From NCBI GenBank assembly GCA_016180035.1, contig JACPCA010000030.1, forward strand, positions 1 through 36,981: DNA of 36,981 nucleotides, in the 5' to 3' direction. The translations under genes and the position numbers were made by a program. Of the stretch, positions 1 through 7,217 are shown piece by piece (the first letter of the stretch is position 1; each line of letters starts with the position of its first letter). Source of the DNA: Candidatus Woesearchaeota archaeon. GTDB lineage: Archaea; Nanobdellota; Nanobdellia; Woesearchaeales; UBA12501. The notes under the pieces are model-generated. The model was not told the origin of the DNA and did no database searches. It saw only the letters and a list, made by a program, of their open reading frames with translations.

Positions 1-102
1 CCGAATGGGGCATCCCCCTGCGACGCGCCCGACAAAGAAATCGAGAGGATTTCGACCTTAATGATGCTCCCCCTGCTCCAGAAAGCTAAACAAATACGAT
101 AG
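1..102. repeat. Partial copy of the three-stem palindromic element
   Basis: This stretch is similar, in opposite orientation, to about 16570-16680, with blocks such as GAGAGGATTTCGACCT and AGCTAAACAAATACG shared. It is therefore one side of the palindromic element described at 16581-16854, cut by the window edge. No gene is seen in it. Only the part inside the window can be judged. Confidence 0.7.
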
Positions 103-158
103 AAGGGAAAAAGAAAAGATAAACAATGCTAACCAGCTCATTACAATCTAACTCTTAT

Positions 159-287
159 TTATCCGCTAGTATCATCAGCAGAGTCTGCTTCGTCATCTAA
201 CTCTTCATCAGAACCAGAAAGATCAGCCTCTTCCTCATAGAAGGCTTCGTAGTCTTCAAACTCATCCTCACGCTTATGCCTGCCCAC
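159..287 (-). CDS. Small, very acidic protein (42 aa)
   Basis: A short reading frame starts at GTG (287) and ends at TAA. The product is dominated by Glu and Asp, especially in the second half, and starts with a short basic stretch (VGRHKRED). An AGGAGGTGATC Shine-Dalgarno, an unusually complete anti-16S match, lies 6 bases before the GTG and decides the start. The promoter is probably the palindromic TATA at 326-334, shared with the divergent gene at 356; this gives a leader of about 15-20 bases. No family is recognised. Length and composition are only suggestive of a nucleic-acid-mimicking or chaperone-like tail, which is not claimed. The strong ribosome-binding site is the main reason to believe it is translated. 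Confidence 0.6.
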   Translation of the reverse strand: MGRHKREDEFEDYEAFYEEEADLSGSDEELDDEADSADDTSG

Positions 288-314
288 AAGGATCACCTCC
301 TCTAAAAAAATAAG

Positions 315-343
315 ACAACAACAACTATTTAAATGTTGTTGTT
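315..343. promoter_or_regulatory. Palindromic, probably bidirectional promoter
   Basis: ACAACAACAAC and GTTGTTGTT arms flank TATTTAAAT, so the whole site is an inverted repeat centred on a symmetric TATA element. Counting about 26 bases from the TATA centre reaches ATG 356 on the plus strand and about 304 on the minus strand, just before the Shine-Dalgarno of the acidic-protein gene. One site could thus drive both genes. Confidence 0.55.
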
Positions 344-355
344 ATGGTGGCAGAC

Positions 356-535
356 ATGGCATCATTAACAGCAGGATCAACAGCAAAAATAGCGGCAGGC
401 ATCGTCATTGCAATGCTGGTGGCGAACATGATTCTCTTTGCGCTAAAAAAAATACAAGGGCTTGTCTTCTGGCTGGTCATCATCATTGGCGCGCTGATTG
501 CGTATTTTATTCTCCCAAAATTCGCATCGCGTTAA
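356..535 (+). CDS. Small membrane protein, two transmembrane helices (59 aa)
   Basis: The product has a short Ala/Thr/Ser N-terminus, one hydrophobic helix (about residues 11-29), a short basic loop containing LKKIQG, and a second helix (about 35-53) ending in a basic tail. This is a compact helical hairpin membrane protein of unknown role. An earlier ATG at 344 would lie only about 14 bases from the TATA centre at 330; the ATG at 356 is about 26 bases away and fits the leaderless pattern of the other genes here, so it is preferred. It is divergent from the acidic-protein gene and shares its promoter region. No family name can be assigned. Confidence 0.65.
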   Translation: MASLTAGSTAKIAAGIVIAMLVANMILFALKKIQGLVFWLVIIIGALIAYFILPKFASR

Positions 536-539
536 GCTT

Positions 540-1023
540 TCGGCGAGTTTGAGAAATCAGCAAGAAGGATAGTTTCGCTAACGTTCAGACACTAACAAGA
601 AGCAACTTCGACCGTTTTGTTAGACTCCGAACGGAGTGAGGAGTCCACCTATGTATTGATATAGTTCATCTTATGGATGCTTATTCTCAAAAAAGCATGT
701 CATTCAAAACTCGCATCTGAAGCAGACCGTTGGCGAGTTTTGGGAATGCCCCAAATCAGTGGATTTCGCTTTGTGCGAAATCCACTTCAGGCTGCAAACT
801 GGCTTAAAAAAGATGAATATTCGCCGGAGCGAAGCGGAGGCTACCTACATATGAATATAGTTCAGTGACGGAAGCTTAACGCCCGGAAAAGCAATGGCTT
901 TTCTTTCCGATACGTTCAGGGAGTTGTGCGAAAGAGGAAAGAAAAGACATTGTCTTAGAAAAGCATTTTGTTTTCCTTCCGATTAATAGGAATAGTTGTG
1001 CGATAAGGAAGGAAAACAAAATG
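540..1023. repeat. Hairpin-repeat island 1
   Basis: No convincing gene lies in this ~560-base gap. It is a mosaic of imperfect palindromes also found around 16285-16560 and 29117-29517. Modules seen: GACTCCGAACGGAGTGAGGAGTC (about 630-650); a CAAAACTCGC / GCGAGTTTTG stem (about 702-742); GGAGCGAAGCGGAGGCTACC (about 825-844), followed by ATATAGTTC; a stem at 888-946 with CTTTTCTTTCC / GGAAAGAAAAG; and a stem at 962-1023 with CATTTTGTTTTCC / GGAAAACAAAATG. Several modules carry an ATAGTT motif in the 3' half of the loop. Compared with the other islands, stem substitutions tend to be compensated on the opposite arm. Confidence 0.8.
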
Positions 1024-1098
1024 TGAGGAAGGAAAAGAAAATGGGTGAAAAGAATAACAAGATTAAGAACGAAAGAAGAGGAAGAACAAGAAGAAAAA

Positions 1099-1326
1099 TT
1101 ATGCCCTGCGCCGAATATTCTTCTTCAAATAGCTTGAATCAAGCTTGAAGATTTCATTCTTACCTTGAAGAATTATCATTCCTTCGACTACTTTTCCGCC
1201 AGCAACTTTTGTTCTGTCTCGCGATGCAAAGTCGAGAGAGTGTATATGGTACGTTCTCCCCCTTCCACCAGCCGTCTTCACTGTTACTGAATCTGTACCG
1301 GTTACTGTCCCTTTTACTTTTGCCAT
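1099..1326 (-). CDS. Conserved-looking small basic protein (75 aa), unknown function
   Basis: The product starts MAKVKGTVTG and is beta-rich, with alternating Val/Thr strands, a GGRGR turn and a basic C-terminus (KKNIRRRA). This might be a small OB- or SH3-like nucleic-acid-binding fold, but no family is recognised. Two ATGs are possible (1332 and 1326); GAGGTG lies 8 bases before the second, which is chosen. A strong TATA element at 1378-1394 gives a leader of roughly 25-30 bases. The gene lies downstream of the phosphoesterase on the same strand but has its own promoter. Its 3' end faces the hairpin island. Confidence 0.65.
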   Translation of the reverse strand: MAKVKGTVTGTDSVTVKTAGGRGRTYHIHSLDFASRDRTKVAGGKVVEGMIILQGKNEIFKLDSSYLKKNIRRRA

Positions 1327-1377
1327 GGTCATACCACCTCAAGTAGTATCAGTTAATAATTGTTGTTCTTATAAGGT

Positions 1378-1394
1378 GGTTTATATATATAAAG
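1378..1394 (-). promoter_or_regulatory. TATA promoter of the 75-aa gene
   Basis: Read on the minus strand the site is CTTTATATATATAAACC, the strongest TATA-like element in the first 3 kb. It lies in the short gap between the phosphoesterase stop (1415) and the small basic-protein gene, so that gene is probably transcribed separately, with a leader that carries the GAGGTG ribosome-binding site. Confidence 0.6.
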
Positions 1395-1414
1395 TTTGTG
1401 TTTTAAAATTATGG

Positions 1415-2149
1415 TCAGCACAAAAGATTCTTCACTTTTCCAAAATAATACGTCGTGTCGCCAGCAATGTAGACCTCAAAGCTGGACAGGTCTTGGTGAA
1501 GAAACGGGCTGAGCAGCTCTTCCTGGAGGATGTTTGTGCCTTCGCTCATAGGATGGAAGGAGGGCAGGACGATCAGCTTCTTTTTCTTGTAGGTTCCTTT
1601 GAGAAAGCATTTGTATGTCTCCGCGCGGATCTTGTCACGGATCGTGACAGCAGGATGCTCATGGCCGATGATGATCGTCGCTATCCCTGGCGGCAGGAGG
1701 CTGGGGATCTTGTCGCCGTGAAGAAGAAGGATGTCGCCCAGGATGGCCTGATCCTGGACAGTGAGGTTCCGCTTTCTGGCGATGGGGCCGAGAATGGTGT
1801 CGTGATTGCCGCGGATCAGGACGACCTCTTTCGCGTGAGCAAGAAGGAGGTCGAGAAATTGCAGCGTCTCTCTCCATTCCTGCTCGGAAATCATGCCGAA
1901 CTCGTGCTTGACGTCGCCGATGAGGATCACTTTTTCCGGGCGCGCCTGTTCCAGGATGCGCTCCATCCTGCCCATGATCTCTCCAAAATGGAACCGGGGA
2001 ATCATGATGCCCTGCTTGTTCAGCGCCTCTTCGATGCCGATGTGGACGTCGCCGACGACGATAGTGGTGCCGATCTGAAGAACAAGGTCGATGATGCGGA
2101 CGCCGGGAAGGAGTTCTATTTGGTTTAGCTGTTTAGTATTGTTTGCCAT
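1415..2149 (-). CDS. MJ0037/ICC-type metallophosphoesterase (COG1407)
   Basis: This is a 244-aa calcineurin-like phosphoesterase. The metal-binding motifs come in the usual order: GDVHIG (33-38), GDVKHEFG (78-85), GNHD (114-117), LHGD (143-146) and GHEHP (162-166). These ligands build a two-metal site that hydrolyses phosphoesters, probably in nucleic acids or nucleotides. Length and motif spacing match the archaeal SbcD-related family, whose substrate is not firmly known. Related phosphoesterases are often found beside Lhr helicases; here lhr lies about 2.3 kb upstream on the same strand, separated by inserted material, so a link to DNA or RNA repair is an inference. A TATA element at 2177-2189 lies about 33 bases before the ATG. 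Confidence 0.9.
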   Translation of the reverse strand: MANNTKQLNQIELLPGVRIIDLVLQIGTTIVVGDVHIGIEEALNKQGIMIPRFHFGEIMGRMERILEQARPEKVILIGDVKHEFGMISEQEWRETLQFLDLLLAHAKEVVLIRGNHDTILGPIARKRNLTVQDQAILGDILLLHGDKIPSLLPPGIATIIIGHEHPAVTIRDKIRAETYKCFLKGTYKKKKLIVLPSFHPMSEGTNILQEELLSPFLHQDLSSFEVYIAGDTTYYFGKVKNLLC

Positions 2150-2176
2150 GCGCCGATGAGCAAAGAAGATAACGTT

Positions 2177-2189
2177 GATTATAAAGGTA
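2177..2189 (-). promoter_or_regulatory. Probable TATA element of the phosphoesterase gene
   Basis: The minus strand reads TACCTTTATAATC. The site is only about 12 bases from the mobile element at 2201-2403, so that insertion changed everything upstream of this promoter but left the TATA element intact. Confidence 0.5.
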
Positions 2190-2200
2190 TCCGTGCCCTC

Positions 2201-2403
2201 GGCTTTGTAGAAAATGTCATCCTGATTTGGGGCGCCGCTGTACCTAAACTTTGTTTACTCTCTTTTATCTCCCACCCTGCCCGGGCGAGGTGGGAGATAA
2301 AAGAAGAGTTCATAGAAAATCACGGCGGCGCCCCAAATCTGTATTTTTTAGTCAAAAACAGCGATTTGACGACTGACTATGAAGAAAGACTTTCTACAAA
2401 GCC
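2201..2403 (+). mobile_element. Short non-autonomous element, family 1, with 9-bp target duplication
   Basis: The 203-bp element has terminal inverted repeats GGCTTTGTAGAAA / TTTCTACAAAGCC and is flanked by a perfect 9-bp direct repeat CGTGCCCTC (2192-2200 and 2404-2412). Inside are nested palindromes: TTTGGGGCGCCG / CGGCGCCCCAAA, and TCTTTTATCTCCCACC (2261-2276) with GGTGGGAGATAAAAGA (2289-2304). It encodes no transposase. Further copies are at 26495-26699 (inverted) and 29705-29908, with a remnant at 18081-18125. Size, inverted ends and target duplication are those of a MITE mobilised by a DDE transposase encoded elsewhere. Confidence 0.9.
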
Positions 2404-2567
2404 CGTGCCCTCCCTGTATTCACCACGAGCATCTTCTTGTCCTTGGGCAGCCTGTTTTTCATCTGCAGCATCAGCGCCAGCCCGGCAATGCCGGACGGCT
2501 CGCAATCGATGCCCTGCGCTTGTGCGATGGCCATGGCTTCGCCGAAGTATTTTTCCTGGACATTCAT
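2394..2567 (-). pseudogene. C-terminal fragment of a fold-type II PLP-dependent enzyme
   Basis: A 57-codon frame begins with ATG 2567, overlapping the nucleotidyltransferase stop by 4 bases (ATGA). Its product contains CEPSGIAGLALML and KKMLVVNTG, which resemble the C-terminal part of threonine synthase/threonine dehydratase-like enzymes (the EPSGAAGLA and VVxTG segments). The Schiff-base lysine and most of the fold are absent, so this is a fragment and not an enzyme. The family 1 element interrupts its last codons: the present end is RARAL-stop inside the inverted repeat. Removing the element and one target copy restores RARIPL-stop, running into the phosphoesterase promoter. The family call rests on these two motifs only. 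Confidence 0.55.
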
Positions 2568-2950
2568 GCCGCCACCTCCCTGTTCAGAGCTTCCAGAGAA
2601 TGCTTATAATATTTTTCAAAGCTGCTGAATTCTTTGATGACAACAGTGTATTGTTCAATCATAAACTGGGGATTATCGCAGTACAATAGCTTTCCCGATA
2701 ATACCTCGTTCTGCACAGTCAACGGGAGATCTTGAAATATCTGAGCATCAACCTTATCCGGAAGCTCGCCAGACATCTTGATGCGAAAGGCGAACCTGTC
2801 TTTCGTTGGCGCGTCGTAGTACACGGCGATATCAATATCAGAAAGCGGTGTGTTTCTACCTTGAGCAACGCTGCCGAAAAGAACAATAAAGCGGATGGCT
2901 TTCTTCTTGTCCAGCTTCAGGATTTTCTGCTTAATAGTTTTCAAGTCCAT
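2564..2950 (-). CDS. MNT-type nucleotidyltransferase domain protein
   Basis: This 128-aa protein has the minimal nucleotidyltransferase signature LFGSVAQG (24-31) followed by SDIDIAV (37-43), i.e. the GS motif and the first two catalytic aspartates; the third acidic residue is probably in the DAQIF segment. Such proteins often act as antitoxins to HEPN-domain toxins by adding AMP to them. No HEPN gene is seen next to it: its downstream partner is a PLP-enzyme fragment joined by an ATGA overlap, so it is an orphan or acts on a distant partner. AAGGTG lies a few bases before the ATG and a TATA element at about 2973-2985. Enzymatic activity is inferred from the motif only. Confidence 0.85.
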   Translation of the reverse strand: MDLKTIKQKILKLDKKKAIRFIVLFGSVAQGRNTPLSDIDIAVYYDAPTKDRFAFRIKMSGELPDKVDAQIFQDLPLTVQNEVLSGKLLYCDNPQFMIEQYTVVIKEFSSFEKYYKHSLEALNREVAA

Positions 2951-3027
2951 GCTGCACCTTATGGTTTATTTCTATATAAAGCTTCCTACCCCCAAAATTT
3001 AAATATACCAACCGGCCCTATCAACAG

Positions 3028-3999
3028 GTGAAACAGCTTGCTATCGTCAGCATCGTCCTTGCCTTGATCTTTCTTATCGGATGCAGCCCTGGCATACTCC
3101 CTCAAAGCCCACAACAGCCAATGCCTCCGCCGGAAACGGAAGCTTTGAATCCAGCCGCGCGGGCTGCTCCTGCCTCCCCAGAAGACGCTGTTCCAAACAT
3201 TGTTCCAAACGAAACTTTGGCTTCCTTCTGCCAGCAGCAATCATGGCCGCCATTTTGTGAGATGATCCCGTTCCCCCAGGGAAGAACGATGTGTGAGGCG
3301 TGTAAAGAGATAGTAGGGAACAAAGAAAATGCGCCGGCAGAAGCAAAAGAGCAAGGGGAAGGCCGTGAAGCGTTCATCACGTCAAATCCGCTGAACCTGT
3401 CTCAAATACTGCAAATCTCAAAATTCCGCAGCTGCGCCGGCCATGATTACAGCGGAGTGAACGCTCAAGGAGAAAAAGAAACCTTGAGATCCATGAAGCA
3501 CTACATTGACAGCCCGCAGGATGTTCTTGGCTCTGAAAAGGCAGTCCCTGTCTTTTCCCCGTTCGATGGCAAGGTGACAGAGATTCAAGAATCACAAGGA
3601 GAGAGCGTATATATTTCTGCTCATGCAGCTCCGACGTGGCAGTTCATCTTTTTCCATGTCAATCTGGAGCCAGGCATTGAGGTTGGGACGCAGCTCCAGT
3701 CAGGCCAGCTCGTTGGCTATGCCTTGGCCAACCGGCCGAATTTTGACATGGCGTTAAAACGGTTCAGCTGGACAGGGCAAGTGTTTGAGTCACCATTTCT
3801 CCACATGCAGGAAGATATTGTAGAAGAATATGCGGCGCATGGTATCACGCTGGAAAATATCATCATCCAAAAAGAGTTCAGGGATGCTAATCCCTGCCCT
3901 GTCACAGAACGGCGTGAGCAGGGAGACGTATTCTTTGCAGGCGGGATAAGAAAAGAGGATTATGTTATGGTAACAAGTTCTGCTAATACAAAGGAATAG
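3028..3999 (+). CDS. Lipoprotein with degenerate M23/LytM-like domain
   Basis: This 323-aa protein has an N-terminal hydrophobic signal ending in a lipobox (LIGC, Cys19), so it should be anchored to the outer face of the membrane. A Pro/Ala-rich linker and a Cys-rich stretch (about 67-93) follow. From about residue 135 the sequence resembles the LytM/peptidase M23 barrel: GHDYSG, PVFSPFDGKV, FIFFHVNLEPG and the SGQLVGYA strand. The usual HxH pair reads FFH, so peptidase activity is doubtful and a binding role is possible. The start is GTG: a TATA element (about 2995-3008) lies ~26 bases upstream and no ATG fits. It is divergent from the nucleotidyltransferase gene. Confidence 0.75.
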   Translation: MKQLAIVSIVLALIFLIGCSPGILPQSPQQPMPPPETEALNPAARAAPASPEDAVPNIVPNETLASFCQQQSWPPFCEMIPFPQGRTMCEACKEIVGNKENAPAEAKEQGEGREAFITSNPLNLSQILQISKFRSCAGHDYSGVNAQGEKETLRSMKHYIDSPQDVLGSEKAVPVFSPFDGKVTEIQESQGESVYISAHAAPTWQFIFFHVNLEPGIEVGTQLQSGQLVGYALANRPNFDMALKRFSWTGQVFESPFLHMQEDIVEEYAAHGITLENIIIQKEFRDANPCPVTERREQGDVFFAGGIRKEDYVMVTSSANTKE

Positions 4000-4024
4000 C
4001 AACATACGCTTGAATGCAATCTTC

Positions 4025-4087
4025 CTATCCCCTCCTTCCCAGCGCAATCTTCGCCATGACGTGCTCGTGCATCCTTTCAAGGACTGC
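4025..4087 (-). pseudogene. Orphan second copy of the lhr 3' end
   Basis: On the minus strand this stretch encodes VLERMHEHVMAKIALGRRG and a TAG stop. The real lhr gene ends FLKRMHEHVMAKIALGRRG and TAA at 4482. The DNA copies differ at several places, including silent positions (GTC/GTG for Val, GGA/GGG for Gly), so they are not a fresh duplication. The copy begins directly after the hicA stop codon. It marks the far border of a small hicAB-bearing insertion at the lhr 3' end. Confidence 0.8.
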
Positions 4088-4315
4088 TTAAACATTCCGC
4101 AGAAATTCTTCCCGCTCAATCTTCAAGTCATGCTTCACGATCTTATTGAGCAGGCCACGATCAATATCTTCACCACCATGATTTGGGATGATCGTTGTTC
4201 TTCCATCTGGATGCTCAAAGAACATATGGCTGCCTTCCTGCCGGATCAGTTGGAAGCCGATCTTTTCAAGAATTCTGGAAAGTTCTCGAGCGTTCAATAA
4301 AGGAAGCTTTGGCAT
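4088..4315 (-). CDS. HicA-type mRNA interferase toxin
   Basis: This 75-aa protein fits HicA in length and motifs: an N-terminal helix (ELSRILEKIGF), the GSHMFF strand with the catalytic histidine (His30), HPDGRTTIIPNH, and a C-terminal helix ending REEFL. HicA toxins have a double-stranded-RNA-binding-like fold and cleave mRNA. The gene follows a hicB remnant with a TAATG stop/start overlap, the usual tight coupling, but in the order antitoxin remnant then toxin. Because that hicB is truncated, the toxin may be uncontrolled, silent, or neutralised by an antitoxin elsewhere. The catalytic residue is intact. The cassette sits between two lhr 3' ends. Confidence 0.9.
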   Translation of the reverse strand: MPKLPLLNARELSRILEKIGFQLIRQEGSHMFFEHPDGRTTIIPNHGGEDIDRGLLNKIVKHDLKIEREEFLRNV

Positions 4316-4481
4316 TAGGCTTCAACTTCAAGGTGTTGAAGGCTCACAAATTTTGGGGCGTCTTCAGCCGGCTTTTTACATTTCAGATAAAGATGGATGG
4401 CCTCTTTTGTTCGCTTGATAAGCTCATCATACGTTTTTGCCTGAGTATGGCAGCCTGGAAGCCCAAGAACTTCTGATAGTC
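4315..4481 (-). pseudogene. 5'-truncated HicB antitoxin
   Basis: The minus-strand frame ending at TAA 4315-4317 encodes LPGCHTQAKTYDELIKR, TKEAIHLYLK and a C-terminal tail, which is the central and C-terminal part of a HicB domain. The N-terminal strands are missing: the frame meets the lhr stop codon without any ATG, GTG or TTG start in frame. It shares one base with the hicA start. The loss at the junction suggests that recombination at the lhr end removed the antitoxin start. Translation could occur only by an unusual start or readthrough. Confidence 0.75.
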
Positions 4482-7067
4482 TTATCCCCTCCTCCCCAGC
4501 GCAATCTTCGCCATCACGTGCTCGTGCATCCGCTTGAGGAATTCGACGCGGTCCTCCATCTTCAGGATGTCCACATGGCCCATCAAGACAAGATTAAACG
4601 CGAATGGCGACGGCACAGTGGTATTGATCTCCTTGAGCTTGATGGCATCGTTCTCGATCATCTGGATCACGCGCTTGGCGTTGGCGATGTCCATCAGGTC
4701 CTCCAGCACTTCGCGCCGCGCCTCTCGAAGGATGAAAAAATCAGGAGAGATGCGCTTGACAGCATTCATCAGGATCTGGGACGACACCTGCTGCCGCCCG
4801 ACGCGCTTGACCCTGCCGCCGTATGACCGGAGGATCATCAGCGCCCTGCCGGCGCAGTGGCGGAACCGCCGCCGAAGGACTTCAGACCGGTCAATGGCGT
4901 TCTGAAGGATGGAAGAAAACTCGCTGGCCTTCAGGAGCTTCAAGGCACGGAGCGCCTGGACCTTCTGAGGACAGTGCAGGTAAAAGCCATTATCAGTTAC
5001 GCCGATCTCGACGTCATGATGCTGCGTCTTCGAGATGGCGTATCCCAGCGCGCGGGACAGGCAGTCATTGACCCTCCTGCCGAACAGCGCGTGGGCAACG
5101 ATGTACTTGTTGCCGTGCTCGTCAATATAATGCTCCAGGACCAGCGTCTTGTCAGACGGGATGAGGCCGACATAGTCGTATTGTTCCTTGACGTATTCAT
5201 AGATGGCGTTGGCGGCGTTCTCGTCAACGTACAGGTAGCTGTTGATGAATTCGAGAATCTCTTTTTTGGGCTGGCCTGCAGCGAAGCGCTCCGAAAGAAG
5301 CCGCCGGAATTTCCCGATCTCCATGGCAAGATCAAAGCTGAGCGGCAGCATCTCTGAAAACCAGCTCGGCACGGTAGGCGATCTCGTGACAGAAGCATCG
5401 ACCTGGACCGTCATCCCCCTCGAAAAGCGGAACTCGTAGGTATTGCCGCCAAGGACGAACACGTCGCGCGGCTTGAGGCGCTCCAGGAAGGCTTCCTCAA
5501 TGACCCCGATTACCCTGTCGCCGACCTTGACCTTCACCCCAGTCTGGTCAGGGATGGTGCCGATGTTGGTCATGTGGATCACCCTGCTCATCCTGCCGCG
5601 CTTCCCGATCATCCCTGTCTTCTCGTCGTACCATATCTTGGCATAGATGCTCCTGTCCTCAAGCGAGATGAACTTCCCCGCCAGGTACTCCACGAGCTGA
5701 AGCAGGTCTTTCTTTTCCAGCGCAGCATAGCAGTAGGACTTCCGGAACAAGGCAAGCATGTTGTCCATAGTGACATCTCCTTCAAGCGCAAGCCCGTGGA
5801 TGTGCTGCACCAGGACATCGAGGCAGTTGGTCGGGATATGGATGGTGTCTATCTTTTTCTCGACGGCAAGCTTGAGCAGCACGCTGCATTCCACCAAGTC
5901 GTCCCGGTCAAGCACGATGATTCTCCCTTTCGTTGTTGCGTGCAGCTGATGGCCGCTCCTGCCGATGCGCTGCAGGGCGCGGGCTACGGACTTCGGGCTT
6001 CCGAGAAGGATGACGAGATCGATATATCCTATATCAATGCCTAATTCCAGCGAGGTCGAGCATACCACGGCCTTGAGGTTTCCCTTTCGAAGATTGTCTT
6101 CCAGCGAAAAGCGGTGGTCTTTTGACAGGCTTCCGTGATGCGCGCCGATGTTGGCATCATGGTACGACTTGGGAAACTTGTCTTTTAGATAATGCACGAC
6201 GCGTTCGGTTGCTGACCGCGTGTTCGTGAAGATGAGCGTTGTCTTGTGCTCCTGCACCAGCTGGTGGAGAAGCGTGTACATCTCCTGATGCATGGAATCA
6301 TGGGTGGTGTCGATAAGATTAGGGACAGGGCTGATCACTTTCAGGTCCATCGGCTTGAGAAACTGCACGTTGACGATGACGCAGTCCCGCTCCGGCCCGA
6401 CCAGGAATTTTGCGATCTCTTCCAGCGGCGCCACCGTGGCGCTCAGCCCGATCCTTGCCATGCCAGGGCTCCAGCGCTGCAGCCGCTCCATGCTTAAAGA
6501 GAGGTGGGCGCCGCGCTTGTTCTCTGCAAGAGAGTGGATCTCATCAACGATAAGCCAGTCCACCTGCTGGAGCGACTCCTTGAACCGGAGGGAAGCAAGG
6601 ACGATAGACAGGCTTTCCGGCGTCGTGATAAGGATGTGCGGCGGCGCCTTGAGCATGGCAGACTTCTGCGCTGCCGTCGTGTCGCCGGTCCTCACGCCGA
6701 CGCGGATGCCGAGCTGCTTCCCTGCCATCTTCTCGATCTCTGCCAAGGGCTGGAGAAGATTGATCTTGATGTCCTCGTTCAGCGCCTTGAGGGGCGAAGC
6801 GTACACGGCGTACACTTTTTTTTGAAGGATCCCCTGAAGTGACGCGTCAACCAACTCATTGAGGATCGCCAGGAACGAGGTCAGCGTCTTGGTCGCGCCA
6901 GTCGGGGCGCATACAAGGATGTTTTTCCTGCCATGGATCTCTGACACGCCAAACAGCTGGGGAAGAGAAAACGAGGGGAACCTCGAGAAGAACCATGCCT
7001 TCACCAGAGGGTGCAATCTCTGCGAGAGAGCTTCTTCTGTATCCGGCTGTTCTTTGAACGAGATCAT
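4482..7067 (-). CDS. Lhr-type superfamily 2 helicase
   Basis: This 861-aa protein has the SF2 helicase motifs in order: motif I APTGATKT (54-61), DEIH box (WLIVDEIHS), SATVAP, TLIFTNTRSATE, STSLELGIDIG and QRIGRSGH. The long C-terminal half is of the Lhr-core kind. Lhr enzymes are 3'-to-5' ATP-dependent translocases acting on DNA and RNA-DNA hybrids in repair and recombination. The first ATG of the open frame (7178) would add 37 poorly fitting residues, so the ATG at 7067 before MISFKEQ is preferred. The P-loop is odd: the second glycine of the usual GxGKT is Thr. The last ~20 codons are present a second time at 4025-4087, beyond the hicAB cassette. Confidence 0.93.
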   Translation of the reverse strand: MISFKEQPDTEEALSQRLHPLVKAWFFSRFPSFSLPQLFGVSEIHGRKNILVCAPTGATKTLTSFLAILNELVDASLQGILQKKVYAVYASPLKALNEDIKINLLQPLAEIEKMAGKQLGIRVGVRTGDTTAAQKSAMLKAPPHILITTPESLSIVLASLRFKESLQQVDWLIVDEIHSLAENKRGAHLSLSMERLQRWSPGMARIGLSATVAPLEEIAKFLVGPERDCVIVNVQFLKPMDLKVISPVPNLIDTTHDSMHQEMYTLLHQLVQEHKTTLIFTNTRSATERVVHYLKDKFPKSYHDANIGAHHGSLSKDHRFSLEDNLRKGNLKAVVCSTSLELGIDIGYIDLVILLGSPKSVARALQRIGRSGHQLHATTKGRIIVLDRDDLVECSVLLKLAVEKKIDTIHIPTNCLDVLVQHIHGLALEGDVTMDNMLALFRKSYCYAALEKKDLLQLVEYLAGKFISLEDRSIYAKIWYDEKTGMIGKRGRMSRVIHMTNIGTIPDQTGVKVKVGDRVIGVIEEAFLERLKPRDVFVLGGNTYEFRFSRGMTVQVDASVTRSPTVPSWFSEMLPLSFDLAMEIGKFRRLLSERFAAGQPKKEILEFINSYLYVDENAANAIYEYVKEQYDYVGLIPSDKTLVLEHYIDEHGNKYIVAHALFGRRVNDCLSRALGYAISKTQHHDVEIGVTDNGFYLHCPQKVQALRALKLLKASEFSSILQNAIDRSEVLRRRFRHCAGRALMILRSYGGRVKRVGRQQVSSQILMNAVKRISPDFFILREARREVLEDLMDIANAKRVIQMIENDAIKLKEINTTVPSPFAFNLVLMGHVDILKMEDRVEFLKRMHEHVMAKIALGRRG

Positions 7068-7217
7068 GGGGTAATACGGGTTGGGTGGTGCAAGAAAGAG
7101 AAGTGCAGAGGGTTTAAAAGACTTTTGGAGATTCAAGACAGAGGAGAAGAAATGACGAAAATGTCTTGGCAATAGCACAATCTTGAATAAAATTTGGAAC
7201 AGGGCAACAACAAGGCA

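Noticed and set aside
1-102. GGTCGAAATCC-like sequence resembling a tRNA T-arm (also at 16621-16632)
   Set aside because: The loop order is wrong for a T-loop (TCGAAAT), and no acceptor, D or anticodon arms are found around it; it belongs to the palindromic element.
677-868. 63-codon frame in repeat island 1 with a related frame at 16316-16576 (both contain SPERSGGY)
   Set aside because: Both frames run through the same hairpin modules; the third island has the modules rearranged and the frame broken, so similarity is due to DNA repeats.
540-1023. Possible CRISPR array in the repeat islands
   Set aside because: Repeats differ in length and spacing, are palindromic hairpins and not identical direct repeats, and no spacers of even size or cas genes are seen.
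1041-1148. 35-codon basic plus-strand frame starting MGEKNNKIKN
   Set aside because: It has no promoter or ribosome-binding site and half of it is antisense to the 75-aa gene; the basic composition comes from the purine-rich repeat strand.
1325-2128. 267-codon open frame on the plus strand
   Set aside because: It is antisense to the phosphoesterase gene, whose metal motifs are complete, and its product has no recognisable domain; it mirrors the codon structure of the real gene.
2156-2689. 177-codon plus-strand frame
   Set aside because: It crosses the family 1 element and runs antisense to the PLP fragment and nucleotidyltransferase; no domain is recognisable.
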